Under the pieces are notes generated by a model. It saw only the letters and a program-made list of their open reading frames with translations. It was not told the DNA's origin and did no database searches. This document shows, piece after piece, positions 19,804-28,867 of a stretch of DNA of 64,000 nt (position 1 is its first letter; each line of letters begins with the position of its first letter). The translations under genes were made by a program, and so were the position numbers. The DNA is taken from NCBI RefSeq assembly GCF_900168685.1, contig NZ_FVZN01000014.1, positions 2,232,001 to 2,296,000 on the forward strand. The letters run 5' to 3'. Source of the stretch: Solibacillus isronensis. Lineage in GTDB: Bacteria; Bacillota; Bacilli; Bacillales_A; Planococcaceae.

Positions 19804-20115
19804 ATGGTCTATTTAAATTTTCTGTTTGTTGCCTGTATTATAGCGTCACTAGTATTTTATTTTTATTTCAAAACGAAGCAGTTCCGTTCGACACTGCCTA
19901 TTCGTCGTAAATGGTACACTGCGAAAGCCGGAGTTGCGCTTGCCGCATTCCTCATCTTCTTTGGTCTGAATGCAACGATTCTGTATCCGGATATTCTCGG
20001 GTTTGCCGTTGCAGCTGTTTTCTTAATCATTGGTGCAGGTTTAGGTGTTAATAACTATAAACGCATCCAGCATGAAGGCCGATACATAAAAGAAGAATAC
20101 GAACTAAACAGGTAA
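19804..20115 (+). CDS. ytpI: YtpI family membrane protein
   Basis: 103-residue protein with three hydrophobic helices (about 3-20, 42-60 and 64-85) separated by a basic loop and ending in a charged tail. The family is found in Bacillales at this locus and has no assigned function. ATG at 19804 follows AGGAGG; an upstream in-frame ATG lacks a site. Divergent from nrnA, followed by a strong terminator. Confidence 0.8.
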   Translation: MVYLNFLFVACIIASLVFYFYFKTKQFRSTLPIRRKWYTAKAGVALAAFLIFFGLNATILYPDILGFAVAAVFLIIGAGLGVNNYKRIQHEGRYIKEEYELNR

Positions 20116-20121
20116 AAGAAC

Positions 20122-20164
20122 GGGGTCAGCTGAAAGCGATTTACTTTCAGCATGACCCTTTTTT
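20122..20164 (+). terminator. ytpI terminator
   Basis: GGGTCA-G-CTGAAAG pairs with CTTTCAG-CA-TGACCC around a 7-base loop, followed by TTTTTT. It overlaps the last base pairs of the opposing ytoI gene. Confidence 0.9.
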
Positions 20165-21470
20165 ATCGTTCTAATAACTGGTATGTCATCATCGCTTTTC
20201 CTACAAGAACTGTCGCGCTGTATACTTCAAAATCCATTTTCACGAATTTACGTGACATGTCTAAAATTCTAGGACGGACAGTTAATACACTTTCCATCTG
20301 AACTGGCTTGATAAAATATATATTCATGTTTTCAACAACCGCTTCTCCGCGCTTACGACGCTTCAATGCAAAAGCACCGACTTCGGATAGCAGAATTGTA
20401 AAAGCACCATATGAAATTGCACCAAACTGGTTTGTCATTTGGGGTGTAACAGTAAATTCCACTTCAATATCCTCTTCACCCATAACACGCATTTCATTTT
20501 TCACTAAATCATCGATCGTCTCGCCATGCTGAGGCTGACGTTGTGCCAACTGTATCGCCTTTAATACATCCTGACGACTGATAACACCTTTTAATACCCC
20601 TTCTTCATCAATGACAGGAAGCAAGTCAATTCCTTCCCAGATCATTCGGTGTCCTGCTGAAGCGACACTTGTTTTCATTGAAGCAGCGATCGGGTTCTTT
20701 GTCATCACTTTATCAACCGGCTCTGACTCTTCTTTCCCGATCACGTCTTTACTCGTAATCATTCCGACAAGCCTGTTTTGACCTGTTACAACAGGAAAAG
20801 CTCCATGTGTCGTACGACGGTTCTGTCTATGAAAATCTGCGATCGTATCATTATTTTTTAAGACCGCCGTATCTTCCATCGGGACATATATATCTTCAAT
20901 CAGTAATATATCTTTTTTAATCAGCTGGTCATAGATGGCACGGTTGATCATTGTCGCCACTGTAAACGTATCATACGTAGTTGAAATAATCGGCAGATCC
21001 AAATCGTCTGCCAGCTCTTTATTGGATTCGGTTGTATCAAATCCGCCTGTAATTAATACAGCAGCTCCTGTTTTCAATGCGTATTCATGTGCCTGTGTAC
21101 GGTTACCGACAATGAGCAGGCTCCCTGCATCTGTATAGCGCATCATATCATCAAGCTTCATCGCACCAATTACAAATTTCGTCAGTGTTTTATGGAGACC
21201 TGTTTTCCCTCCTAAAACTTGACCATCTATAATATTTACAATTTCAGCAAATGTTAAGCGTTCAATGTTTTCCTTCTTTTTCTTTTCAATTCGAATCGTA
21301 CCTACACGTTCGATTGAGCTTACAAGACGTCGGTTTTCAGCTTCTTTAATCGCACGGTAAGCTGTCCCTTCACTCACTTGCATTTCCTTTGCAATTTGAC
21401 GAACCGAAATTTTATCGCCAACTGGTAGTGATTCAATGTATTGTAAAATCTTCTCGTGTTTTGTTGACAA
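20163..21470 (-). CDS. ytoI: HTH-DRTGG-CBS-hotdog protein YtoI
   Basis: 435-residue multi-domain regulator-like protein. In order: an N-terminal winged HTH (about 1-60, with RQIAKEMQVSEGTAYRAIKEAENRRL), a DRTGG domain (about 70-180), two CBS domains (about 190-310, with VMTKNPIAAS and VISRQDVLKAI), and a C-terminal thioesterase-like hotdog fold (about 325-435, containing FGAISYGAFTILLSEVGAFA). CBS pairs usually sense adenine nucleotides, so ligand-controlled DNA binding is plausible but untested here. TTG start eleven bases after the G of AGGTGATG. Confidence 0.85.
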   Translation of the reverse strand: MSTKHEKILQYIESLPVGDKISVRQIAKEMQVSEGTAYRAIKEAENRRLVSSIERVGTIRIEKKKKENIERLTFAEIVNIIDGQVLGGKTGLHKTLTKFVIGAMKLDDMMRYTDAGSLLIVGNRTQAHEYALKTGAAVLITGGFDTTESNKELADDLDLPIISTTYDTFTVATMINRAIYDQLIKKDILLIEDIYVPMEDTAVLKNNDTIADFHRQNRRTTHGAFPVVTGQNRLVGMITSKDVIGKEESEPVDKVMTKNPIAASMKTSVASAGHRMIWEGIDLLPVIDEEGVLKGVISRQDVLKAIQLAQRQPQHGETIDDLVKNEMRVMGEEDIEVEFTVTPQMTNQFGAISYGAFTILLSEVGAFALKRRKRGEAVVENMNIYFIKPVQMESVLTVRPRILDMSRKFVKMDFEVYSATVLVGKAMMTYQLLER

Positions 21471-21627
21471 TTACATCACCTATTTCTCATCATTCATTTA
21501 TGTCTTTAGTGTACCATATTTAAACGGCGCAATTATACTATTTTCAATACATATACCCGTATAATTGCTTATAAATGTAAGAAAAAGCTCAAGAAATTAA
21601 TAAGTCAAAGTCAGCCTGTCCATAACC

Positions 21628-21668
21628 AAAAATACCATTTTTCTCTTTTGAGAAAAATGGTATTTTTT
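21628..21668 (-). terminator. terminator-like hairpin between ytkL and ytoI
   Basis: A long near-perfect stem AAATACCATTTTTCTC / GAGAAAAATGGTATTT with T runs on both strands. The only gene that ends toward it is ytkL (stop at 21765). The rest of the 294-base gap (21471-21764) shows no gene. Confidence 0.7.
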
Positions 21669-21764
21669 TGCTACGATTAAAATATCCGTTTCTTAAATAG
21701 TGTTATTAATTTGTTTCAACCTTAAGAAATAATAATATCTAATAGATGTACGTTCAATAGTAAA

Positions 21765-22445
21765 TTAGAATTTAACAAATTCCCCTGGCTGCAATACTTG
21801 TACTTCTGCGCCTTCAACAAGTTTTGCAAAGTCTGCCGGATCTTGTTCGATTGGCGGGAATGTGTTGTAGTGGACCGGTACAACAATTTTCGGCTTCAAT
21901 AACGAAACTGCATAAGCTGCATCTTCAGGTCCCATTGTAAAGTTGTCGCCAATCGGTAAAAAGGCAATGTCAATTGGATGACGCTTTCCGATTAACTCCA
22001 TATCTCCGAATAATGCCGTATCACCAGCATGGTAAATTGTTTTACCTTCTGCCGTAAATAAAATTCCTGCCGGCATTCCCATATAGATAATTTCGTTGTT
22101 TTCCGTTACATATGACGAGCCGTGGAACGCTTGTGTAAATTTTACTTTTCCGAATTCAAACTGGCGTGCACCACCAATATGCATATTGTGGACTTTGCAA
22201 CCTTGCCAGCCTAAATAGTCTGCAAGTTCATTTGGCGCAACAACGAGTGCATCATGTGTTTTTGCTAATTCCACAGTATCTCCAACATGATCATTATGTC
22301 CATGCGTCAATAAAATAACATCCGGTTTTTCATTTTCTACCTTTAAATCTGTTTGTCCATTTCCATTAATGAAAGGATCAATTAAAATCGTAGTCCCATT
22401 TGTCACAATTTTTACGACGGAATGTCCGTGAAATGAAATCTGCAT
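21765..22445 (-). CDS. ytkL: UPF0173 metal-dependent hydrolase YtkL
   Basis: 226-residue metallo-beta-lactamase-fold protein of the UPF0173 family. The metal site is visible as [10 protein letters not shown], with further ligands in [11 protein letters not shown] and the C-terminal [10 protein letters not shown]. Physiological substrate unknown. ATG after TAGGAGG. Divergent from the Xaa-Pro peptidase gene. Confidence 0.9.
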   Translation of the reverse strand: MQISFHGHSVVKIVTNGTTILIDPFINGNGQTDLKVENEKPDVILLTHGHNDHVGDTVELAKTHDALVVAPNELADYLGWQGCKVHNMHIGGARQFEFGKVKFTQAFHGSSYVTENNEIIYMGMPAGILFTAEGKTIYHAGDTALFGDMELIGKRHPIDIAFLPIGDNFTMGPEDAAYAVSLLKPKIVVPVHYNTFPPIEQDPADFAKLVEGAEVQVLQPGEFVKF

Positions 22446-22562
22446 ATTATATACCTCCTAAAATAACCTTCCCTGTATCATTCGATATTTATGCACAATT
22501 CTCCTTTTTTTGATATGCTTATACCGCGAATTCATTAATTGAATAACAAAGGAGTTTATACA

Positions 22563-23651
22563 ATGTCGAAATTGAAACAATTACAAAATCATTTATTTGA
22601 AAATGGTTGGGATGCTGCTTTTATTACAACACCTGACAATGTCTTTTACTTTTCCGGTTTTAGAAGTGAGCCGCATGAACGCTTACTTGGAGTTATGGTA
22701 TTTAAGGATGCAGAACCGTTTTTAATTTGCCCGAAAATGGAAATGCCTGATGCAGTAGCTGCAGGATGGGCTTTCGACGTTGTCGGACATGAAGATACTG
22801 AAAATGCCTGGGATGTCGTTGCAAAAACTGTAGCGGCTCGCAACGTTGCATTCGACACATTGGCTATTGAGAAATCTCATTTAACGGTTGAGCGTTTAGA
22901 AGCGATTCAAGAACGTTATGAGCAATTGAAATTTGCAGGTATTGATGACAAAATTAACGCACTTCGTATTTCAAAAGATGAAGTAGAACTTGAAAAATTG
23001 CGTAAAGCTGCCGAATTAGCGGACTACGCAATTCAAGTTGGTTGCGATGCAATTACAGAAGGCGTAACAGAAATGGAAATTTTAAATACAATCGAATCAG
23101 CTATTAAGGCTAAGGGCTATGCAATGAGCTTTGATACGATGGTATTGGCTGGAGAAAAAGCGGCTTCTCCTCACGGAACACCTGGTAACCGCAAAATTAA
23201 AAAAGGTGACTTAATCTTATTTGACCTAGGTGTTATTTACGAAGGGTATTGTTCAGATATTACCCGAACAGTAGCATTCGGTCAGCCAAATGACGAGCAA
23301 ATCGAAATTTATAATGCTGTTCGCCGCGCTAACGAATCAGCAATTGAAGCAGTTAAACCAGGCGTCCGCGCAATGGACTTGGATAAAATTGCCCGTGATG
23401 TTATTACAGATGCAGGCTATGGCCAATACTTCACACACCGTTTAGGTCACGGTCTTGGTATTTCTGTTCATGAATTCCCATCAATTAACGGCGCTAACGA
23501 ATTCGTCCTAAATGAAGGTACAGTATTTACAATCGAGCCTGGCATTTATAAAACAGATGCTGCAGGCGTTCGTATCGAGGACGATGTAGTCGTTACAAAA
23601 GATGGTGTGGAAGTACTTACATCATTCACAAAAGAACTTGTAATTTTATAA
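22563..23651 (+). CDS. Xaa-Pro dipeptidase / aminopeptidase P family (M24B)
   Basis: Cleaves peptides with proline in the second position. 362 residues with an N-terminal creatinase-like domain (1-130) and a C-terminal pita-bread domain. All five dinuclear-metal ligands are seen: D in LILFDLGV, D in CSDITRT, H in HRLGHGLG, E in FTIEPGIY and E in VRIEDDVV. The length and sequence style resemble B. subtilis PapB (YkvY), but the locus differs, so no symbol is given. ATG at 22563 follows AAAGGAG; an in-frame ATG 24 bases upstream has no site. Confidence 0.9.
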   Translation: MSKLKQLQNHLFENGWDAAFITTPDNVFYFSGFRSEPHERLLGVMVFKDAEPFLICPKMEMPDAVAAGWAFDVVGHEDTENAWDVVAKTVAARNVAFDTLAIEKSHLTVERLEAIQERYEQLKFAGIDDKINALRISKDEVELEKLRKAAELADYAIQVGCDAITEGVTEMEILNTIESAIKAKGYAMSFDTMVLAGEKAASPHGTPGNRKIKKGDLILFDLGVIYEGYCSDITRTVAFGQPNDEQIEIYNAVRRANESAIEAVKPGVRAMDLDKIARDVITDAGYGQYFTHRLGHGLGISVHEFPSINGANEFVLNEGTVFTIEPGIYKTDAAGVRIEDDVVVTKDGVEVLTSFTKELVIL

Positions 23652-23701
23652 TATATTAGTTCATTTGATTGTATAGAAACTATTAAATTTGCATAAACTA
23701 A

Positions 23702-23737
23702 GCGAGCAGTCCTTTTTCAGAGGATTGCTCGCTTTTT
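23702..23737 (+). terminator. terminator of the Xaa-Pro peptidase gene
   Basis: Stem GCGAGCAGTCC / GGATTGCTCGC (one G-T pair) with a 9-base loop, followed by TTTTT. Confidence 0.92.
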
Positions 23738-23847
23738 AATATTTTTAATCAATTATCAACTTTACAATTTTTAACTTGTTTTCTAAAAGCAAAAATGAGG
23801 AATAGACTATTAATTACTTGAAAATAACCGAAAGGAAGTGGTGCATT

Positions 23848-24483
23848 ATGAAAAGATGGTCATTTACAACGCTACTAATAATTGTGCTTACACTATTGCC
23901 AATAAGTCAAATTGAATGGAATACGGAAGCCGAAGCAAGTCAAACAAGCAAGGTAAATAATGAAGTCATTTCTAAAAGTGCATCACCGAATAAAGCGGTA
24001 AAGGAAAAAGCTCCTGTCTCAAATACAGGCTTTATGCCAAAAGTAAATCGCAGTTATACGTATAAACCATCATTCGAAGATGCCGGCCCAAAAACATATA
24101 CCGCTTCTAAAAATAAATCGATCGAAAACTCGGTAGAATTGTTGGAAGATGACTTTATCGGCTATACGTATATTGAAGATCAGCAGCAGCTTGCATTAGG
24201 TGTTGCCTATTCAGATATATTTTTCTTCTCATTAAGCTACCCGATGAAAGAAAAGACAACAATTACCGATACGGATTATTTATATGACGGTACTACGGAA
24301 ACAACTCCCGTTTACGTTGAAAGTACAAGTGCAACAGTTAAAACTAAAGCAGGAACATTCCGTAATGTAGTAGTTTTAGGATATCCAAACGGTTCGAAAA
24401 TCTACCTGGCAAAAGATCACGGGATTATCCGTATTACTGATTTTGAAGGTAATATTACAACTGAATTAATCTCGGTTAAATAG
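23848..24483 (+). CDS. secreted protein of unknown function
   Basis: 211-residue protein with a clear signal peptide: basic MKRW start, hydrophobic core LLIIVLTLLPI, and a likely cleavage after AEA near residue 30. The mature protein opens with a Ser/Lys-rich low-complexity linker (about 30-75) and ends with a compact beta-rich domain containing VKTKAGTFRNVVVLGYPNG and a YLAKDHGIIRI strand. That pattern resembles the cell-surface domains that end in AGTF-x-V and KGVG/KDHGI, but I could not name the family. Stand-alone gene with its own ribosome site AAAGGAAG, and terminators on both sides. Confidence 0.75.
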   Translation: MKRWSFTTLLIIVLTLLPISQIEWNTEAEASQTSKVNNEVISKSASPNKAVKEKAPVSNTGFMPKVNRSYTYKPSFEDAGPKTYTASKNKSIENSVELLEDDFIGYTYIEDQQQLALGVAYSDIFFFSLSYPMKEKTTITDTDYLYDGTTETTPVYVESTSATVKTKAGTFRNVVVLGYPNGSKIYLAKDHGIIRITDFEGNITTELISVK

Positions 24484-24497
24484 AATGACCGAATAAA

Positions 24498-24537
24498 AAA
24501 ATCCGCTACGTTTGGTTTTGCCAATCGGAGCGGATTT
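24498..24537 (-). terminator. terminator between ald and the secreted protein gene
   Basis: AAAATCCGCT / AGCGGATTTT outer stem with an inner TTGG / CCAA stem. The minus-strand U-tract (complement of AAAAAAA at 24495-24501) makes it strongest for ald; the plus strand ends in TTTTG. Confidence 0.8.
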
Positions 24538-24560
24538 TGCTGTAAAATATTTAATATTTA

Positions 24561-25694
24561 TTAATTTAATCCTGTCAGTGCACCTAATACATCTTCTACT
24601 TCTGCAAATTCAAGTCCTTGTGCGTCCGCTACTGCACGGTATACAACTTTACCGTCCAATGTATTAACGCCGCGCTTTAATGCAAGATTGTCCAGACATG
24701 CACGTAAGAAGCCTTTATTTGCAATTTGTAATGCATAAGGAACCGTATTGTTTGTTAACGCGATTGTCGATGTACGTGGAACCGCACCTGGCATATTTGC
24801 TACCGTATAGTGCACAACACCATGTTTATCAAATGTAGGATTGTCATGTGTTGTTACTTTTTCAGATGTTGCAAAACAACCGCCTTGGTCAATCGCAATA
24901 TCAACAACAACAGATCCTGGTGACATCGATTGGATCATTTCTTCAGTAACTAATTTTGGTGCCTTCGCTCCTGGAATAAGCACTGAGCCTACTACTAAAT
25001 CAGCAGAACGAACAGCATCTGCAATATTATAAGGATTTGAAATTAGCGTTTGAACATCACGTCCGAATAAATCATCAAGCTGACGTAATCTTTCAGGATT
25101 CAAATCGATAATCGTAACATCCGCTCCCATGCCGACCGCTACTTTAGCTGCATTTGTTCCCGCAATACCCCCGCCAATTACCGTTACTTTACTGCGAGGA
25201 ACACCTGATACTCCACCAAGCAAGATCCCCTTACCGCCCGGCAGTTTTTCTAAATAATGTGCGCCGATTTGTGTTGCCATTTTACCTGCTACTTCACTCA
25301 TCGGTGTTAATAATGGTAAAGAACCGTTTGGTAACTGCACTGTTTCATAGGCGATACCGATTACTCGATTTTCAAGTAAAGCTTTAGTCAATTCAGGTTC
25401 CGGTGCTAAATGTAAGTACGTAAATAATATTAATCCTTCACGGAAATACTTGTATTCACTTTGCACAGGTTCTTTTACTTTTAAAACCATTTCTCCCGCC
25501 CATGCTTCAGCTGCTGTTTGTACAATATGGGCACCAGCTTCAATATAGTCCTGATCCGTAAATGCAGAACCTAATCCTGCACCTGTTTCAATATATACTT
25601 CATGACCATTTGCGATTAATGACAATACTCCTGCTGGTGTCATCGCAACTCGATTTTCATTGTTCTTTATTTCTTTCGGTACCCCTATTTTCAA
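24561..25694 (-). CDS. ald: alanine dehydrogenase
   Basis: Reversible NAD-dependent deamination of L-alanine to pyruvate and ammonia; important for alanine use and spore development in Bacillus. 377 residues, the usual size. It begins with the family signature [18 protein letters not shown] and has the nucleotide-binding glycines in [15 protein letters not shown] and the [13 protein letters not shown] segment. No ATG fits; TTG at 25694 lies six bases after GGGAGGA. Another TTG further upstream has no site. Confidence 0.95.
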   Translation of the reverse strand: MKIGVPKEIKNNENRVAMTPAGVLSLIANGHEVYIETGAGLGSAFTDQDYIEAGAHIVQTAAEAWAGEMVLKVKEPVQSEYKYFREGLILFTYLHLAPEPELTKALLENRVIGIAYETVQLPNGSLPLLTPMSEVAGKMATQIGAHYLEKLPGGKGILLGGVSGVPRSKVTVIGGGIAGTNAAKVAVGMGADVTIIDLNPERLRQLDDLFGRDVQTLISNPYNIADAVRSADLVVGSVLIPGAKAPKLVTEEMIQSMSPGSVVVDIAIDQGGCFATSEKVTTHDNPTFDKHGVVHYTVANMPGAVPRTSTIALTNNTVPYALQIANKGFLRACLDNLALKRGVNTLDGKVVYRAVADAQGLEFAEVEDVLGALTGLN

Positions 25695-25875
25695 CGTAAT
25701 TCCTCCCTTTAACAATCACTTAGAAATATGTTTAACATAAATCAAATCCATTTTACCAATTTTACCAGCAAATTAGTAGAGGATTTTGAATGTAAATTCT
25801 ATTCTGAAAAGTGAATCGTCAATCATATCTTGCTATTGTTGAGAAACTGCTATTATTTTGCTGATAAAAATATTT

Positions 25876-25897
25876 TATAATAGTAAAAACTATTATA
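25876..25897. promoter_or_regulatory. 9-bp inverted repeat in the ald/uspA divergent region
   Basis: TATAATAGT and ACTATTATA form a perfect 9-bp dyad around AAAA. It may be an operator or include overlapping -10 boxes (TATAAT on one strand, TATTAT-like on the other). The remainder of this 332-base gap holds no gene. Confidence 0.35.
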
Positions 25898-25987
25898 CCC
25901 AACACGATAAATTTGTGACTATTTCATGGAATTTATTGTATTTCCCCTATATTTCAGCGCAGGTATTATGTCCTTTGGAAAATTATT

Positions 25988-25996
25988 TGGTATAAT
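25988..25996 (+). promoter_or_regulatory. extended -10 promoter of the uspA-family gene
   Basis: TGGTATAAT is a perfect extended -10 element (TGnTATAAT), 31 bases before the start codon. No good -35 hexamer is present at 16-18 bases, which is usual for extended -10 promoters. Confidence 0.65.
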
Positions 25997-26026
25997 ATAG
26001 TTATAGATAATTAGGAGGTATGGAAA

Positions 26027-26473
26027 ATGGCAAACCATTATAAAAGCATTGTAGTAGCAGTAGACGGCTCGAAAGAAGCAGAATATGCATTCCGTAAATC
26101 AATCGATGTTGCAAAACGCAATGAAGGTGCAACAATCAACCTAGTAAACGTTATCGACACACGTTCTTTCGCAGCTATAGAAGCTTATGACCGTTCAATT
26201 GCTGAGCGTGCTCAACAACATTCTGAGGAATTGTTAAACGGCTACAAGCAGCAAGCTGAAGCAGAAGGCGTTGAAAACGTTAACCTGATTATTGAATATG
26301 GCTCTCCTAAAAATATTATTACAAAAGAACTTTCAAATGTTGTAGAAGCAGATTTAATTATCTGTGGTGCAACTGGTTTAAATGCTGTTGAACGATTCCT
26401 GATCGGTTCTGTATCAGAAGCAATCGTACGTTCAGCTACATGTGACGTATTAGTTATCCGTACACCAGAGTGA
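26027..26473 (+). CDS. universal stress protein, UspA family
   Basis: 148-residue single-domain UspA protein. The N-terminal VAVDGSKEAEYAF carries the conserved aspartate, and the C-terminal ATP-binding pattern G-x2-G-x9-G-S is seen in GATGLNAVERFLIGSVS. It therefore probably binds ATP. AGGAGG lies eight bases before ATG. Monocistronic with its own terminator. Cellular role unspecified. Confidence 0.9.
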   Translation: MANHYKSIVVAVDGSKEAEYAFRKSIDVAKRNEGATINLVNVIDTRSFAAIEAYDRSIAERAQQHSEELLNGYKQQAEAEGVENVNLIIEYGSPKNIITKELSNVVEADLIICGATGLNAVERFLIGSVSEAIVRSATCDVLVIRTPE

Positions 26474-26485
26474 TTTAATTAAATA

Positions 26486-26534
26486 AAATAATAAATGCCA
26501 TCTTCTCAAATTGAGTCGATGGCATTTATTATTT
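26486..26534 (+). terminator. terminator of the uspA-family gene
   Basis: A 17-bp outer stem (AAATAATAAATGCCATC with its complement) and an inner CTCAA / TTGAG stem, with an AT-rich tail. It can act in both directions. Confidence 0.8.
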
Positions 26535-26581
26535 ATTATGCATTAACGTAGCGGCAGAGATAATACTTCCGCCTCTAGACT

Positions 26582-27523
26582 TTATCGTTTCTGGTTATTG
26601 CTTTCTTTCCACATGCTTACTTTTTCGAAGAACATCGCCAAAGCATCACGGTTTGACATATTCGGTACTTTTGCCAATAAAACCTCACGAGGTGCTTTTA
26701 ACTGTTCACTTTGCTTTTGTAAAATTAAAATACTTTTCTCATGCGCTTTTGATGAGAACAGGTTTTCCGGCAATTGGATGACCGCCTGAATCCATGCATT
26801 TCCTTTAATATACTGATGCAGCTGTTTTGCCTGATCTGATTCGAATAAATTTGCCGGTATCAGGAAAAATCCAAAGCCGCCTTCTTTTGTATAATTAAAA
26901 GATTGCTCGATAAACAAGTGGTGTGCGTAGCTCATTCCCTCTGCCGCGCATAATTCGTAGTCAAGTGCTACTTCTTCATTCGGATAATATCCTACAGGCA
27001 AGTCGCAAACTACTGCATCAACCGGATCGACTAACAGTTTTTCCAATGCATCTTGACGGAATAGTGTTACAGGTTGTTCGATAAGGTCACCTGTCGCTGC
27101 TGCCAACCGAATTAATAAATCATCGACTTCCACTCCTGAAGCAACTACTTTCCCTTCCAGCGCATTCATCACTGTAAAGAGTAAATTCCCTGTACCGAGT
27201 GCCGGGTCAACAATAGAGATCGTCCGTTCCGTTAATTCCTGGTCAAAGCATTGCTCTACAAAATGGCTGACAATAAGCCCAAGTGTATCTGGTGTCATTT
27301 GGTGGTTCGGCTGCGCACTTTTACGCATCCCTTTTAAAATCGCAATTTGGATTGCTTTACGCATATCTTCCTTCGTTGCACCTTCTACTTGCCACTCAAA
27401 CTTCCCGTCCAGTGTATCTTCCAATGTTTGCAGTAACGCTTCCAAATAATCCTGCTCTTGCTGCGCTGCGATATTTTCCGCATTGTCATTAATATATTTG
27501 AAAATTTGTTCAAACTTTTCCAT
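26582..27523 (-). CDS. ytxK: YtxK-like class I SAM-dependent methyltransferase
   Basis: 313-residue protein of the N6-adenine-type methyltransferase fold. SAM-binding motif I is DPALGTGNLLFTV; the catalytic motif appears as DLPVGYYP where DNA methylases have (N/D)PPY/F. No restriction or target-recognition gene is nearby. The position before tpx matches B. subtilis ytxK, although ackA, which accompanies it there, is absent here. ATG after GGGAG. Target molecule unknown. Confidence 0.85.
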   Translation of the reverse strand: MEKFEQIFKYINDNAENIAAQQEQDYLEALLQTLEDTLDGKFEWQVEGATKEDMRKAIQIAILKGMRKSAQPNHQMTPDTLGLIVSHFVEQCFDQELTERTISIVDPALGTGNLLFTVMNALEGKVVASGVEVDDLLIRLAAATGDLIEQPVTLFRQDALEKLLVDPVDAVVCDLPVGYYPNEEVALDYELCAAEGMSYAHHLFIEQSFNYTKEGGFGFFLIPANLFESDQAKQLHQYIKGNAWIQAVIQLPENLFSSKAHEKSILILQKQSEQLKAPREVLLAKVPNMSNRDALAMFFEKVSMWKESNNQKR

Positions 27524-27591
27524 TAAACTAACTCCCTCATTCCATTTATTTGGATTTCTCGCCGAATTGCGTCATATCCACTAAATGAACA

Positions 27592-27617
27592 ACCCACTCA
27601 ATGATTATTGAGTGGGT
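27592..27617 (-). terminator. hairpin between tpx and ytxK
   Basis: Perfect 11-bp stem ACCCACTCAAT / ATTGAGTGGGT with a 4-base loop. The U-tract is poor on both strands, so it may be a weak terminator or an RNA-stability element. Confidence 0.55.
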
Positions 27618-27665
27618 GTTAATTATACATGTAATTACTTTACAATAAAATCGTTTAAATCGAAA

Positions 27666-28172
27666 TTATTTTGCAAGAGCTTTTACTGCTTCGATTGCAG
27701 CATCGTAGTTCGGGTGGTCTGTACCTTCTGGAACATATTCCACATAAGCAACTTTGCCTGTTTCATCAACAACGAAAATTGAGCGTGCTAAAAGGCGTAA
27801 TTCTTTCATATGTACGCCATATGCTTCACCGAATGATGCATCGCGGTGGTCTGATACTGTTACAACATTATCGATACCCGCAGCTCCACACCAACGTTTT
27901 TGAGCAAATGGTAAATCCATTGATACTGTGTAAATTACAACATTGTCACCTAAGTTAGCCGCAGCTTCGTTAAATGTACGAGTTTGCTTATCACAAACAC
28001 CTGTTTCCAATGATGGAACAACCGAAAATAAGCGAATTTTACCTTCAGAATCTTTTAAAGTTACTTCTGATAAATCATTTGCAACTACTGTAAAGTCCGG
28101 TGCTTGATCACCAACTTTTACCTCATTACCGATTAGTGTTACTGGACTGTTTTTAAATGTTACTTGTGCCAT
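27666..28172 (-). CDS. tpx: thiol peroxidase
   Basis: Peroxiredoxin of the Tpx type that reduces hydroperoxides with thioredoxin. 168 residues, the standard length. The peroxidatic cysteine is in SLETGVCDKQT and the resolving cysteine in QKRWCGAAG. ATG after AAAGGAGG. Convergent with nothing; it lies in a run of leftward genes with hairpins on both sides. Confidence 0.95.
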   Translation of the reverse strand: MAQVTFKNSPVTLIGNEVKVGDQAPDFTVVANDLSEVTLKDSEGKIRLFSVVPSLETGVCDKQTRTFNEAAANLGDNVVIYTVSMDLPFAQKRWCGAAGIDNVVTVSDHRDASFGEAYGVHMKELRLLARSIFVVDETGKVAYVEYVPEGTDHPNYDAAIEAVKALAK

Positions 28173-28271
28173 ATTAAACGCCTCCTTTATATTCCCTAAT
28201 ATTACTAAAAAAGATTTAGCAATTGCAACTAACTGAGCTTATATTCATTTAAATAAAGAAAACAAAAAGAA

Positions 28272-28311
28272 AAGAGCTGTTTTATAAGACGTATCTTACA
28301 AAACAGCTCTT
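28272..28311 (-). terminator. terminator after yteJ
   Basis: AAGAGCTGTTTT / AAAACAGCTCTT (12 bp) plus inner TAAGA / TCTTA, followed on the minus strand by TTTTCTTTTTG. It closes the sppA-yteJ unit. Confidence 0.9.
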
Positions 28312-28361
28312 CTCTTGCTTAGAAGGTGTCGATAGTAAATTATTTCCCCTTCTTTTCTTTT

Positions 28362-28853
28362 TTAAACATCTTTTGTAAAAATATTTTCATGAACAACGAC
28401 CGTATCGGCAAAATAATCGGCAATGCTTTTATTGTTTGGTGAAAAGGCGACAATTAAATACGGTAAGTATAATAATGTACCATTGATAAATCGTCCTACC
28501 CCTTCACGAAATAGCACAGTCATCCAATCAAGCGCTTCCCCGTCATCTTTTTCAACTTTTATTCCAAACGTCATTTTCCCTAATGTTTGCTTGAAAAATT
28601 TTGTCATGAGCACAAAATAAGCGTAAAAAATAATTCCCGAAATAATTGTCATCGGTGCATACCAAACATCGCTGGCAACACTCCAATTCATCAATGCAAA
28701 TACCGGCTTAATCGAGACGCCGATAATCGCACTAATGACAATTGAATCCAACAGGAATGCCCAGAAACGCATCCAGAAGCCGGCTGTTTTTTGTTTAATA
28801 GAAGGCGGCTTTACGACAGATGCTTCATCCACTACTTCGATTATGTCAGTCAT
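28362..28853 (-). CDS. yteJ: RDD family membrane protein YteJ
   Basis: 163-residue membrane protein with an RDD domain: FWMRFWAFLLDSIVISAII at the start, a second helix near 65-85, and a third in the C-terminal half. It sits 14 bases after sppA in one operon, as in B. subtilis, where YteJ works with SppA in lantibiotic resistance. That partnership is taken from the family, not from the sequence. ATG after AGGAGGG. Confidence 0.88.
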   Translation of the reverse strand: MTDIIEVVDEASVVKPPSIKQKTAGFWMRFWAFLLDSIVISAIIGVSIKPVFALMNWSVASDVWYAPMTIISGIIFYAYFVLMTKFFKQTLGKMTFGIKVEKDDGEALDWMTVLFREGVGRFINGTLLYLPYLIVAFSPNNKSIADYFADTVVVHENIFTKDV

Positions 28854-28867
28854 CGTAATCCCTCCTA

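Noticed and set aside
20129-20145. cre-like TGAAAGCGATTTAC downstream of ytpI
   Set aside because: It is formed by the arm and loop of the ytpI terminator and is not near a promoter.
24495-24545. Several strong hairpins across the window as CRISPR-like or REP repeats
   Set aside because: Each stem has a different sequence and lies at a gene end with a U-tract; they are ordinary intrinsic terminators.
26582-27523. DNA methyltransferase fold as a restriction-modification or defence system
   Set aside because: No restriction, specificity or defence gene is nearby, the catalytic motif is DLPVGYYP, and the locus matches the housekeeping ytxK next to tpx.
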